From Solimonas sp036405815 (GTDB lineage: Bacteria > Pseudomonadota > Gammaproteobacteria > Nevskiales > Nevskiaceae), in NCBI GenBank assembly GCA_036405815.1, contig DASWWX010000053.1, positions 1-64,000 of the forward strand: DNA of 64,000 bases, read 5' to 3'. Of this stretch, positions 44,997-53,888 are shown piece by piece (the stretch's first letter is position 1; each line of letters opens with the position of its first letter). The notes beneath the pieces were generated by a model. The model worked only from the letters and a program-made list of their open reading frames with translations, made no database searches and was not told the origin of the DNA. The position numbers were made by a program, and so were the translations under genes.

Positions 44997-46898
44997 TCAG
45001 GCGCTCAGGTAGGTGTAGCCGGTGAGGCCCGTTTCGAGCTCCTTGAGCAGGCGCTCGCCTACGGCGGCCGGCAGTTTCGCGGCCACGATCTTGTCGCGGT
45101 ACGCGGCCGACAGGCGCTCCGGCTCCAGGTGCACGTAGCGCAGCAGTTCGTCGGTGCGGTCGCCGTGCTCATGGCCTTCCAGCGTCCAGCCGCCCTGGCC
45201 GTCGAGCACGACGTTGACGGCGTTGGTGTCGCCGAACAGGTTGTGCATGTCGCCGAGGATTTCCTGGTAGGCGCCGACCATGAAGAAGCCGATGAGATAC
45301 GGCTCGTGGTCCTTCAGCGCGTGCAGCGCCAGGGTCGGCATCAGGCCTTCGCGGTCGACGTACTGGTCGAGACGGCCGTCGGAGTCGCAGGTCAGGTCGC
45401 ACAGGCGCGCACGCACGTCGGGGCGCTGTCCGAGACGATGGATCGGCATGATCGGGAACACCTGCTCGATCGCCCAAGCGTCCGGCACCGACTGGAACAC
45501 CGAGAAGTTGCAGAAGTACTTGGCGGCGAGCTTGTCGCGCAGTTCGTCGATCGCCTCGCGCTGCGCGCGGATCGTCGGGTCGAGCTTGGGCAGCACCGCA
45601 TGCGCCAGCGCGTAGTAGGCGCGCTCGGCGTAGGCGCGCTGCGGCAGGCTCAGCAGGCCCATCGTGTACTGGATCTGCGCGTCGCCGAAGAACTGCGCGG
45701 CGTCGTGCAGGCTCTCGATCGGGCCCTGCGTGTCGATCTGGTCGAACAGCGCGTAGAGGTCGTGCAGCACGGTCGGCGCATCGGCCGCCGGCGCTTCCAG
45801 CGTGCGCGAAGGGAGTTCGTCGCGGTCGACGACGTCGGCGATCAGCACGGCGTGGTGCGCGGTCAGCGCGCGGCCGGACTCGGAGATGACATTGGGCTGC
45901 GGCTCGCCGTGCTCGGCACAGACCTCCTGCAGCGTGCGCAGGATGTTGCGCGCATATTCCTTCAGCGAGTAGTTCATCGAGCAGAACGAGCGCGAGCGCG
46001 TGCCTTCGTAGTCCACGCCCAGGCCGCCGCCAACGTCGACGATATCCACCGGCGCGCCGAGGCGGCGCAGCTCGACGTAGAAACGCGCCGCCTCGCGTAA
46101 GCCCTTGGCGACGTCCTGTACGTTGGCGACCTGCGAGCCGAGGTGGAAGTGCACCATCTGCACCGCATTCAGGTGGCCAGCGGCGCGCAGCATTTCCAGC
46201 GCGTCCAGCACCTGCGGCGAAGTCAGGCCGAACTTGGCCTTCTCGCCGCCGGTGTTCTGCTGCGTGCTGGTGAAGTTGGCCGACAGGCGTACGCGCAACC
46301 CGATCAGGGGCGCGACGTCGAGCGCCTTGGCTTCCTCGATCACCAGCGGCAGCTCGGAGAGCTTCTCGACGACGATGTAGACCTGGTGGCCGAGCTTCTG
46401 GCCGATCAGCGCGCGGCGGATGTAGCTGCGGTCCTTGTAGCCGTTGCAGACGACGACGCTGCCCGGCCGCGCCATGCCGAGCACCGCAGACAGTTCCGGC
46501 TTGGAGCCGGCTTCCAGGCCGACACGCTCGCCGCCGTGGCGCACGATCTCCTCGACGACGTCGCCCTGCTGGTTGACCTTGATCGGGTATACCGCGGTGT
46601 AGCGGCCCTGGTAGCCGAGCTCCTCGATGACCTCGGCGAAAGCGCCGGTCAGCGCGTCGACGCGGTCGTGCAGGATGTTGACGAAGCGCACCAGCACCGG
46701 CAGTTCCAGGCCTTCCTTCGGCAGGCGGCGCGCCAGCTCGTAGAGGTCGATACCGACGTCCGAGCGTTCGCGGAACGGCCGCACCACGACGTGACCGGTG
46801 CTCTCTCCGTCGCCGGCGACGTCGAAATAGCCCTCGCCCCACTGGGGCATGTTGTACAGCTCGCGGGCCTGCGCGGGGGACCAGGTCGGATTCGTCAC
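44997..46898 (-). CDS. speA: biosynthetic arginine decarboxylase
   Basis: The 633-residue protein starts GTG and matches SpeA: PLP-Lys in TAVYPIKVNQQ, GLEAGSKPEL, the HFHLGSQ segment and the C-terminal active-site CDSDGRLDQYV. It makes agmatine from arginine for putrescine and spermidine. The gene is divergent from speE, with 78 nt between the two starts, so the polyamine genes are back to back. Confidence 0.96.
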   Translation of the reverse strand: MTNPTWSPAQARELYNMPQWGEGYFDVAGDGESTGHVVVRPFRERSDVGIDLYELARRLPKEGLELPVLVRFVNILHDRVDALTGAFAEVIEELGYQGRYTAVYPIKVNQQGDVVEEIVRHGGERVGLEAGSKPELSAVLGMARPGSVVVCNGYKDRSYIRRALIGQKLGHQVYIVVEKLSELPLVIEEAKALDVAPLIGLRVRLSANFTSTQQNTGGEKAKFGLTSPQVLDALEMLRAAGHLNAVQMVHFHLGSQVANVQDVAKGLREAARFYVELRRLGAPVDIVDVGGGLGVDYEGTRSRSFCSMNYSLKEYARNILRTLQEVCAEHGEPQPNVISESGRALTAHHAVLIADVVDRDELPSRTLEAPAADAPTVLHDLYALFDQIDTQGPIESLHDAAQFFGDAQIQYTMGLLSLPQRAYAERAYYALAHAVLPKLDPTIRAQREAIDELRDKLAAKYFCNFSVFQSVPDAWAIEQVFPIMPIHRLGQRPDVRARLCDLTCDSDGRLDQYVDREGLMPTLALHALKDHEPYLIGFFMVGAYQEILGDMHNLFGDTNAVNVVLDGQGGWTLEGHEHGDRTDELLRYVHLEPERLSAAYRDKIVAAKLPAAVGERLLKELETGLTGYTYLSA

Positions 46899-46943
46899 CG
46901 GCGGTTCACTCGGAAGTTCATCTGGATTGTGGGGGCGAGCGCG

Positions 46944-46949
46944 TATACT
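46944..46949 (+). promoter_or_regulatory. TATACT -10-like element upstream of speE
   Basis: TATACT sits 27 nt before the speE ATG, and AGAGGA (46964-46969) is a good ribosome site 7 nt before the ATG at 46977. A second ATG at 46971 is too close to that ribosome site. No strong -35 is seen. Confidence 0.45.
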
Positions 46950-46976
46950 CGCGCCGCAATTTTAGAGGATATGGAC

Positions 46977-47828
46977 ATGTCACTGGACCGCAGCTGGTTC
47001 ACCGAGGCGATCGACGCCACCGGTACCGCCTTTTCGCTCAAGGCCGAGAAGGTGCACGAGGAGCAGACGCCCTACCAGAAGATCGAGATCTGGAAGGCCG
47101 AGACCTTCGGCTGGCTGATGACGATCGACGGCTGCACGATGGTCTCGACCCGCGACAACTTCCTCTACCACGAGATGATGTCGCACCCGGCGCTGAACTC
47201 GCACCCGGACCCGAAGAACGTAGTCATCGTCGGCGGCGGCGACTGCGGCACCCTGCGCGAGGTCCTCAAGCACCCGGAAGTGACGTCGGCGACGCAGGTC
47301 GAGATCGACGAGCGCGTCACGCGCCTGTCCGAGAAGTACTTCCCCGAGCTGTGCGACAAAAACAACGACCCGCGCGCGACATTGTTCTTCGGTGACGGCA
47401 TCCAGTGGATGAAGGACGCCAAGCCTGGCTCCATCGATCTGATCATCATCGACTCCACCGACCCGGTCGGCCCGGCCGAAGGCCTGTTCGGCAAGAAGTT
47501 CTACCTCGACTGCATCCAGGCGCTGGCGCCGAACGGCATGCTGGTGCAGCAGTCGGAATCGCCGCTGCTGCACCTCGAATTGATCAAGGAAATGCACGCT
47601 GCGATGCGCGAGGCCGGCTTTGCCGAGACCACGCTGCTGCACTTCCCGCAGGTCATCTACCCGTCCGGCTGGTGGTCTGGCTCCATCGCCTGCAAGCAGG
47701 CCGGCTCACGCGTCGAACGCCTCGACGAGAAGGCCATCGCCGCGCTCGACGCGCAGTTCTACAACGCCGACACGCATCGCGGCGCGTTTGCGCTGCCGAC
47801 CTACGTGAAGAAGGCGCTGGCCGGCTGA
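46977..47828 (+). CDS. speE: polyamine aminopropyltransferase (spermidine synthase)
   Basis: The 283-residue protein has VVIVGGGDCGTLREVLKH (decarboxylated-SAM site), the acidic loop DSTDPVGPAEGLF with catalytic Asp, and HEMMSHPALNSH. It transfers aminopropyl from decarboxylated SAM to putrescine. The start ATG 46977 is set by AGAGGA 7 nt upstream. It lies back to back with speA. Confidence 0.96.
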   Translation: MSLDRSWFTEAIDATGTAFSLKAEKVHEEQTPYQKIEIWKAETFGWLMTIDGCTMVSTRDNFLYHEMMSHPALNSHPDPKNVVIVGGGDCGTLREVLKHPEVTSATQVEIDERVTRLSEKYFPELCDKNNDPRATLFFGDGIQWMKDAKPGSIDLIIIDSTDPVGPAEGLFGKKFYLDCIQALAPNGMLVQQSESPLLHLELIKEMHAAMREAGFAETTLLHFPQVIYPSGWWSGSIACKQAGSRVERLDEKAIAALDAQFYNADTHRGAFALPTYVKKALAG

Positions 47829-47912
47829 AAGCCTCACGCCATGCAGTGAGTCGTCGGGCTGCGCCCCCTGAGATCAAAGCTTGGGACGTCGCCGCGTGAG
47901 GCTCCGCGTGCG

Positions 47913-48395
47913 CTATTGGATGGCCGTGCTTCCGTCCGAACGCGAAGCCGGCGCGGCATCCGATGGCCGCGCCCGATTTGCCGCGGCGGCGCCACCGTTC
48001 GCCTTGGGCGTACCGCACAGATCGTCGATCTGCGCCTCGGTTTTCGCGATCAGCTGCTGACGCTCATCCGCGTTGTATTCCTTGTCGCGCCCCAGGCTGT
48101 CGCGCTCGACAATCCGCGCGGCGGTTCGATAGGTCTTGATCTGCTCCTGCTTGCGCGCGCACTCGACCGCACGCTCCAGAGACTGGGCCTGTTGCGCGCC
48201 GTCGCCCAAGCCGCCACGGCTGTCGGCCTCCGTGTTCGTAGGCGCGCGAACGTCTACCCGCTCCCAACCCGGTTGCGGCTGGTCGGCATAGTGAACGCGT
48301 CCCTGCTGATCCACGTATTTGAAGATTTGCTGTGCAGACGCAACGCCGCACACACCAAAGAGAATCAGGGCCAGGCCCGGCAGGGTGATCTTCAT
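47913..48395 (-). CDS. DUF4124 periplasmic protein
   Basis: The 160-residue protein has a signal peptide cleaved near GVASAQ and the DUF4124 core IFKYVDQQGRVHYADQPQPG close to the N-terminus, then a charged helical region and a low-complexity Ala/Ser tail. This family is common in gammaproteobacteria and has no assigned function. Confidence 0.85.
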   Translation of the reverse strand: MKITLPGLALILFGVCGVASAQQIFKYVDQQGRVHYADQPQPGWERVDVRAPTNTEADSRGGLGDGAQQAQSLERAVECARKQEQIKTYRTAARIVERDSLGRDKEYNADERQQLIAKTEAQIDDLCGTPKANGGAAAANRARPSDAAPASRSDGSTAIQ

Positions 48396-48461
48396 CGCAA
48401 GCTCTCGGCGATCGGGAGCCGCAGTCTAGTACGATTCCGCGAATCTCCGTAGGAGCGTCCG

Positions 48462-48731
48462 ATGAGTGCAGACCCCCAGCCGCTGATCGCGACGCGCAAG
48501 CCGTTCCTGATCGAAGCGTTGCCACCCGGCGAGTACCGCTGGTGCGCATGCGGACGCTCGCAGTCGCAGCCCTTTTGCGACGGTTCGCACAGCGGCACCG
48601 GGATCGAGCCGATGCCGTTCACGGTGAAGCGCAATACCGGCACCCTGTGGCTGTGCGGCTGCAAGCACACCCGCCATCCCCCGCACTGTGACGGCGCCCA
48701 CAACCGGCTGCCGCCCGTATCGCAGCCGTAA
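48462..48731 (+). CDS. CDGSH iron-sulfur domain protein
   Basis: The 89-residue protein holds two CDGSH-type motifs: YRWCACGRSQSQPFCDGSH and LWLCGCKHTRHPPHCDGAH. Each should bind a 2Fe-2S cluster through three Cys and one His, as in mitoNEET-like proteins; bacterial tandem forms are soluble. Role is unknown, perhaps redox or cluster transfer. A terminator follows directly. Confidence 0.9.
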   Translation: MSADPQPLIATRKPFLIEALPPGEYRWCACGRSQSQPFCDGSHSGTGIEPMPFTVKRNTGTLWLCGCKHTRHPPHCDGAHNRLPPVSQP

Positions 48732-48756
48732 AAAGGCGGCCTCTCGGCCGCCTTTT
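48731..48756. terminator. bidirectional intrinsic terminator between the CDGSH gene and amtB
   Basis: Perfect 11-bp stem AAAAGGCGGCC / GGCCGCCTTTT with a TCTC loop. The T-run is present on both strands, so it can end the CDGSH transcript (+) and the amtB transcript (-), whose stop is at 48778. Confidence 0.85.
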
Positions 48757-48777
48757 GATGATGCCGGCGATCCGAAA

Positions 48778-50079
48778 CTACAGCGTCTGAAGGTCGTAGC
48801 CGCGCTCGTTGTGCTGCGTAGTGTCGAGACCCATCGTCTCCTGCTCGGCACTGACACGCAGCCCGACGCACCGATCCACCAGCTTCAGGACCAGCCAGGT
48901 CACCGCCGCCGTCCACGCGATCGTGGCGCCGATGCCCAGCAGCTGGACCCCGATCTGCGAGCCCATCGTCATGCCGTCTGCATAGCCCTGCCCGCTGAAC
49001 ACGCCCAAGGTCGTCGCGGCAAAGAAACCAGCGGCAAAGGTGCCGAGCATGCCGCCGACACCGTGCACCGGGAACACATCGAGCGAATCGTCGATCTTCA
49101 GCCGGTGTTTCAACGCCTGTGTGGCAAAGAAGCAGATCAAACCGGCTGCCAGACCGATCAGCAGTGCGCCCCCCGGTCCGACGACACCCGACGCCGGGGT
49201 GATCGTGCCCAGACCCGCGACCATGCCGGTGACGATGCCCAGTGCCGACGGCTTGCCGTACTTCATCCACTCGATGGCCGCCCACATCCCGGCACCCGCC
49301 GCCGCCGAAAGATGGGTCACCAGAATCGCCATGGCCGCGTTACCGCCTGCGGTCAGCGCCGACCCGCCGTTGAACCCGAACCAGCCGACCCACAGCATCG
49401 CGGCGCCGGTCACCGTCATGGTCAGGTTGTGCGGCATCATCGGCGTCTGCGGGAATCCCTGCCGCCGACCCAGCACCACCGCGGCGACCAGCGCCGCGAC
49501 ACCGGCCGTGATGTGAACCACCGTGCCGCCGGCAAAGTCGATCAGGCCCCGCGCAAACAGCCAGCCATCGGCCGCCCAGACCCAGTGGCAGACCGGCAGA
49601 TAGACCGCGAACAGCCACAGCACCGAGAACAGCAGCATTGCCGAGAACTTCATGCGCTCGGCGAATCCGCCGACGATCAGCGCCGGCGTGATGCAGGCGA
49701 AAGTGAGCTGGAACATCGCGAACGCGGCCTCGGGCACGGTGCCGCTCACCGCATCTTCGGTCACGCCCGCGAAGAAGGCCTTCGAAAGACCGCCGATGAA
49801 CCCATTGCCGGGCGCAAACGCAAGGCTATAGCCGCAGATCAGCCACAGCACCGACACCACGCACACGACCGCAAAGCACTGCACGAGCACCGACAGCACG
49901 TTCTTGGCCCGCACCAGACCGCCGTAAAACAAGGCCAGACCCGGCAGCGACATGAACAGCACCAGCGCGGTGGCCGTCATGATCCAGGCGGTATCGCCGG
50001 TGTCGATCGCCGGCACCGGTGCCTGCGCCAGAGCCAGGCCCGGCAGCACCGTCAACAGCGCGCCCATCAAATGCTTCAT
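48778..50079 (-). CDS. amtB: ammonium transporter (first copy)
   Basis: The 433-residue Amt/MEP protein has a signal-like first segment, then 11 membrane helices. The pore His pair is in DFAGGTVVHITAG and DVFPVHGVGGMLG. It conducts ammonium across the inner membrane and is blocked by GlnK. It lies downstream of glnK (50176-50514), but a terminator-like hairpin sits between them. Confidence 0.95.
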   Translation of the reverse strand: MKHLMGALLTVLPGLALAQAPVPAIDTGDTAWIMTATALVLFMSLPGLALFYGGLVRAKNVLSVLVQCFAVVCVVSVLWLICGYSLAFAPGNGFIGGLSKAFFAGVTEDAVSGTVPEAAFAMFQLTFACITPALIVGGFAERMKFSAMLLFSVLWLFAVYLPVCHWVWAADGWLFARGLIDFAGGTVVHITAGVAALVAAVVLGRRQGFPQTPMMPHNLTMTVTGAAMLWVGWFGFNGGSALTAGGNAAMAILVTHLSAAAGAGMWAAIEWMKYGKPSALGIVTGMVAGLGTITPASGVVGPGGALLIGLAAGLICFFATQALKHRLKIDDSLDVFPVHGVGGMLGTFAAGFFAATTLGVFSGQGYADGMTMGSQIGVQLLGIGATIAWTAAVTWLVLKLVDRCVGLRVSAEQETMGLDTTQHNERGYDLQTL

Positions 50080-50115
50080 CGTCCCCTCTCCCCTTCAGAC
50101 CCGCACGGCCCCATG

Positions 50116-50150
50116 AAAAACCCCCGTTCATCTTGCGATCAACGGGGGCC
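50116..50150 (-). terminator. intrinsic terminator/attenuator between glnK1 and amtB1
   Basis: On the minus strand an 8-bp stem (AACGGGGG pairing with CCCCCGTT, arms 50121-50128 and 50141-50148) is followed by TTTTT. It lies after the glnK1 stop and before the amtB1 start, so it should reduce read-through and keep amtB below glnK. Confidence 0.7.
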
Positions 50151-50175
50151 GTAAAAACAATGGTTGCTGACAGTC

Positions 50176-50514
50176 TCAGACAGCCTCGACACCGGATTCG
50201 CCGGTGCGGATACGCACCGTCTGGTCGAGGTCGTAGATAAAGATCTTGCCGTCGCCGATCTGGCCGGTCTTGGCCGCCTTCTGAATGGCTTCGGTCGCCT
50301 TGTCGACCTGATCCGGTGCCAGCGCCACCTCGATCTTGATCTTGGGCAGCAGATCGACGGTGTACTCGGCACCACGATAGAGCTCGGTGTGCCCTTTCTG
50401 ACGGCCGAAGCCGCGCACCTCGGTCACGGTCATGCCCTGCACGCCGATATCGGCGAGGGCCTCGCGCACGGCGTCGAGCTTGAACGGCTTGATGATGGCA
50501 ATCAGCATTTTCAT
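50176..50514 (-). CDS. glnK: PII nitrogen regulatory protein (copy 1)
   Basis: The 112-residue PII protein has the T-loop RQKGHTELYRGAEY with the uridylylated Tyr51, and the B-loop/C-loop motif KTGQIGDGKIFIYDL. It senses 2-oxoglutarate and ATP/ADP, and blocks AmtB. GGAG lies 8 nt before the ATG. A TAGAAT hexamer on the minus strand (50548-50543) is a possible -10. No good sigma-54 site was found for this copy. Confidence 0.95.
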   Translation of the reverse strand: MKMLIAIIKPFKLDAVREALADIGVQGMTVTEVRGFGRQKGHTELYRGAEYTVDLLPKIKIEVALAPDQVDKATEAIQKAAKTGQIGDGKIFIYDLDQTVRIRTGESGVEAV

Positions 50515-50599
50515 GGCGCGGCTCCGGGAAATCAGGGCCGGAATTCTAGCACCCGACCTGCGGATTCACGCCAAGCACGCGATAAGATCGTGCACCGTG

Positions 50600-50634
50600 C
50601 AAAGAAAAGGGGCGGATGCTCGCGCATCCGCCCC
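50600..50634 (-). terminator. intrinsic terminator after the second amtB
   Basis: Perfect 11-bp stem (arms 50609-50619 and 50624-50634, 4-nt loop) followed on the minus strand by TTTTCTTT, placed 50 nt after the amtB2 stop. It isolates the two glnK-amtB units from each other. Confidence 0.85.
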
Positions 50635-50686
50635 AGACCCACCGGAGAAATCAGGCCGCCGGTAACGGCCGACGATCAGGCAACGA

Positions 50687-52156
50687 TTACGACAGGATGT
50701 AGCCGCGCTCGTTGTGTTCCGCGATGTCCAGACCCTCGGTCTCCGCCTCTTCCGAGACGCGCAGACCGCCGGTCATCACCGACACCACCTTGAGGATGAT
50801 GTAGGTCAGCACACCGGTGTAGACGATGGTGAACAGCACGCTCTTGATCTGGATCCAGACCTGCGCACCGACCGTCACGCCTTCACCCGGCGACCAGACG
50901 CCACCGAACTGCGGGAAGGCGAAGACACCGGTCAGCACCGCGCCGACGATGCCGGCCACGGCGTGAACACCGAACACGTCCAGCGCGTCGTCGTAGCCCA
51001 GCATCTTCTTCAGCTTGGTGGCCGCGAAGAAGCTGATGACACCGGCCAGCAGACCGAGGATCAGCGCGCCCGAGGGGCCGACCGTGCCCGCCGCCGGGGT
51101 GATGGCGACGAGGCCCGCGACCGCACCGGAGGCGATACCCAGCGCCGACGGCTTCTTGTGCATCGCCCACTCGATCAGCATCCAGGAGACGGCCGCAGCA
51201 GCGGTCGCGATCTGGGTGACCAGCATGGCCATGCCCGCGCCGGCACCGGCAGCAACCGCCGAACCCGCGTTGAAGCCGAACCAGCCGACCCACAGCATGG
51301 CTGCACCGACCAGGGTGTAGACCAGGTTGTTCGGCGGCATCGGCGAGGTGCCGTAGCCCTTGCGCTTGCCCAGCACGATGGCCGCCACCAGACCGGCGAT
51401 ACCGGCGTTGATGTGGACCACAGTGCCGCCCGCGAAGTCGAGCACGCCTTCATCCCACAGCAGGCCGCCGTCGCCGCTCCACACCATGTGGACCATCGGG
51501 AAGTAGCAGATGGTGACCCACAGCACGGTGAACAGCAGGACCGACGAGAACTTCATGCGTTCAGCGAACGCACCGACGATCAGCGCCGGCGTGATGATCG
51601 CGAAGGTCATCTGGAAGGTGATGAACACCGATTCCGGAATCGTGCCGACCAGGCCGTCCAGGGTCAGGCCCGACAAGAACGCCTTGTCGAAGCCACCGAC
51701 GATGCTGGACAGGCCGAGCTTGCCGGCCTCCATGCCCGTGGTGTCGAACGACAGGCTGTAGCCGTAGACCATCCACAGCACCGACACCACACCCGTGATG
51801 GCGAAGCACTGCATCATGATCGACAGCACGTTCTTGGCGCGGACCATGCCGGCGTAGAACAGCGACAGACCCGGGATGGTCATGAACAGCACCAGCACCG
51901 TGGCCACGATCATCCACGCGGTGTCACCGGTATCCAGCGTCGGCGCCGCTTCTTCGACCACCGCCGCCTCGACCGGCGCCTCGGGCGTCACCGCCTCGGT
52001 CACCGCCTCGGCAACTGCCGCCGCTTCCGCGGTCAGATCGACCGCCGCCGCTTCGGCAGCGGCTTCCTGCGCCGTCGCACCGTCTTGCGACCACGCGGGC
52101 GCGGACAGGCCGCACAGGGCGGCCAGCATCAAAGCACTCAAATATTTACGCATCAT
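50687..52156 (-). CDS. amtB: ammonium transporter (second copy) with Ala/Glu-rich N-terminal extension
   Basis: The 489-residue protein has a signal peptide (cleavage near PAWSQ), a 50-residue Ala/Glu/Val-rich spacer (about residues 24-74), then the Amt fold with pore His in DFAGGTVVHINAG and DVFGVHAVAGIVG. The spacer is absent from the first copy and should be periplasmic. It follows glnK2 by 12 nt and shares its sigma-54 promoter. Confidence 0.95.
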   Translation of the reverse strand: MMRKYLSALMLAALCGLSAPAWSQDGATAQEAAAEAAAVDLTAEAAAVAEAVTEAVTPEAPVEAAVVEEAAPTLDTGDTAWMIVATVLVLFMTIPGLSLFYAGMVRAKNVLSIMMQCFAITGVVSVLWMVYGYSLSFDTTGMEAGKLGLSSIVGGFDKAFLSGLTLDGLVGTIPESVFITFQMTFAIITPALIVGAFAERMKFSSVLLFTVLWVTICYFPMVHMVWSGDGGLLWDEGVLDFAGGTVVHINAGIAGLVAAIVLGKRKGYGTSPMPPNNLVYTLVGAAMLWVGWFGFNAGSAVAAGAGAGMAMLVTQIATAAAAVSWMLIEWAMHKKPSALGIASGAVAGLVAITPAAGTVGPSGALILGLLAGVISFFAATKLKKMLGYDDALDVFGVHAVAGIVGAVLTGVFAFPQFGGVWSPGEGVTVGAQVWIQIKSVLFTIVYTGVLTYIILKVVSVMTGGLRVSEEAETEGLDIAEHNERGYILS

Positions 52157-52168
52157 GGGAAAGGCTCC

Positions 52169-52507
52169 TTACAGGGCGTCCTTGCCGGTCTCACCCGTAC
52201 GGATACGGATGGCCTGGTCGAGGGAGTAGACGAAAATCTTGCCGTCGCCGATCTTGCCGGTATGCGCCGCCTTGCTGATGGCGTCGATGGCGCCCTCCAG
52301 CTTGTCGTCGGCGACCGCGACCTCGATCTTCACCTTCGGCAGAAAATCCACCACGTATTCAGCGCCGCGGTAGAGTTCCGTGTGGCCCTTTTGGCGGCCG
52401 AACCCTTTGACCTCCGTCACCGTAATGCCAGCCACGCCGAGGTCCGAGAGTGCTTCGCGCACCTCGTCCAGCTTGAACGGCTTGATGATGGCTGCAATCA
52501 ATTTCAT
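52169..52507 (-). CDS. glnK: PII nitrogen regulatory protein (copy 2)
   Basis: The 112-residue PII protein has T-loop RQKGHTELYRGAEY with Tyr51 and KTAxTGKIGDGKIF-type B-loop (HTGKIGDGKIFVYSLD). The ATG at 52507 lies 8 nt after AGGAG; an upstream ATG at 52513 is too close to that site. It is first in an operon with amtB2 and has a sigma-54 promoter 73-89 nt upstream, so it should be induced by NtrC under nitrogen limitation. Confidence 0.95.
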   Translation of the reverse strand: MKLIAAIIKPFKLDEVREALSDLGVAGITVTEVKGFGRQKGHTELYRGAEYVVDFLPKVKIEVAVADDKLEGAIDAISKAAHTGKIGDGKIFVYSLDQAIRIRTGETGKDAL

Positions 52508-52579
52508 GGACATCACTCCTGAGTCGGAAAGCGTTTCCGTCGGGGGAGCCTTGACACCCCGACAGCCCGTGCCCTTTCG

Positions 52580-52596
52580 AGCACAGAGCGTGCCAA
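52580..52596 (-). promoter_or_regulatory. sigma-54 (-24/-12) promoter of glnK2-amtB2
   Basis: Read on the minus strand the site is TTGGCACG-CTCT-GTGCT, one mismatch from the known RpoN consensus YTGGCACG-N4-TTGCW with correct GG to GC spacing. A TGCACC half-site (52667-52672) further upstream could be part of an NtrC enhancer. Confidence 0.8.
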
Positions 52597-52784
52597 TCGC
52601 CTGAGGACTCTTCCCCGGGCTGCCGGACGCTGCGTCCACGCGGGATGCTCCGTTTTGGGGCGCGCCTGCACCGCAGGGTCGCGCGGGTTCCCCGCCCGGG
52701 CCCTGCGCTGGCCGTTTGGACAGTGGACAGGCCCCGCTGCGGGCACCGACACTCGCGTTTCCTATCGCTGCTACTGAAAGCCTC

Positions 52785-53033
52785 ATGGTCGACGCCCGTC
52801 TGCTGGAAGATCTCGCCGCCAAGCTGAGCCGCGTGCTGCCGCCGGGCCTGTCCGGCCTGCGCCGCGAGCTGGAGGACAATTTCCGCGCCGTACTGCGCGC
52901 CAATCTCGAGAAGTGGGATCTGGTATCGCGCGAACGCTTCGATGTGCAGGCCGAAGTACTGGCGCGGACCCAGCAGCGCCTGGCCCAGATGGAACAGCGC
53001 CTGAAGGCTCTGGAAGCCTCGTCGCAGCGCTAG
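52785..53033 (+). CDS. ubiK: UbiK/BMFP family ubiquinone-biosynthesis accessory factor
   Basis: The 82-residue protein starts MVDARLLEDLAAKLSRVLP, has FRAVLRANLEKWDLVSREEFD-like membrane-fusogenic helix and a C-terminal coiled coil (RTQQRLAQMEQRLKALE). BMFP proteins trimerise and assist aerobic ubiquinone synthesis. It precedes comM by 4 nt, as in many gammaproteobacteria. Confidence 0.9.
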   Translation: MVDARLLEDLAAKLSRVLPPGLSGLRRELEDNFRAVLRANLEKWDLVSRERFDVQAEVLARTQQRLAQMEQRLKALEASSQR

Positions 53034-53037
53034 CGAC

Positions 53038-53883
53038 ATGGCCCTGGCCACGGTGCTGGCACGCGCGAACGGCCTCGACGCCGCGCCGGTCACCGTGGAA
53101 GTGCACCTGGCGCCGGGCTTGCCAGGCTTTTCCATCGTCGGCCTGCCCGAAGCGGCAGTACGCGAGGCCAAGGACCGGGTGCGCGCCGCCATCGTCACGT
53201 CCGGCTATCCGTTCCCGCAGCGGCGCATCACCTGCAATCTCGCGCCGGCAGACCTTCCCAAGGATGGCGGCCGTTTCGACCTCGCCATCGCGCTGGGCAT
53301 TCTGGCCGCCGCCGGCGAAATCCCCGCCACGGCCCTGGACGGCATCGAGGTTCTGGGCGAACTCTCGCTGTCGGGCGAGATTCGCCCGGTGCGCGGCCTG
53401 TTGCCGGCGGCCCTGCAGGCCACGGCCGCCAACCATGCGCTGCTGATCCCGACGGGCGGCCTCGCGGAGGCCGGACTGGTGCCGGCCGCCCAGTTGCATA
53501 CCGCCACCCAACTCGGCGCGCTTTGCGCCGCCCTGCATGCCGGCCCGCTGCCGACGGCCCACCCCGCCGCGCCGGTCATTGCCAGCGTGCCGGTTCCGGA
53601 TATGGCCGAGGTCCGCGGCCAACAACCCGCCAAGCGCGCGCTCGAGATTGCCGCCGCTGGCGCGCACTCGTTGTTGATGGTGGGGCCACCCGGTGCCGGC
53701 AAGTCGATGCTGGCACAGCGGCTGCCCGGCATCCTGCCGCCGCTGACCGCGGACGAAGCCCTCGAAGTCGCCGCCGTGGCGTCGATCAGCGAGGCCGGTT
53801 TCCAACCGGAACAATGGGGCCAGCGCCCGTTCCGGGCGCCCCATCACACCGCCTCCGGCGTGGCGCTGGTCGGTGGCGGCTGA
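53038..53883 (+). pseudogene. comM: comM, truncated at codon 281 by an inserted island
   Basis: The frame begins MALATVLARANGLDAAPVTVE and contains the N-terminal ChlI/Lon-like domain, then Walker A GPPGAGKSML and FRAPHHTASGVALVGGG, where a TGA follows at once. Intact ComM/YifB is about 500 residues; Walker B and the C-terminal Mg-chelatase domain are missing. ComM is the branch-migration helicase for natural transformation, so this host should be impaired in it. The break point coincides with the start of lower-GC, non-homologous DNA. The rest of comM should lie beyond the other end of the island, outside the window. Confidence 0.93.
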
Positions 53884-53888
53884 GATTT

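Noticed and set aside
50527..50600. Sigma-54 promoter for glnK1
   Set aside because: The best candidate (TTGGCGTG-AATC-CGCAG) has wrong GG-to-GC spacing and several mismatches.
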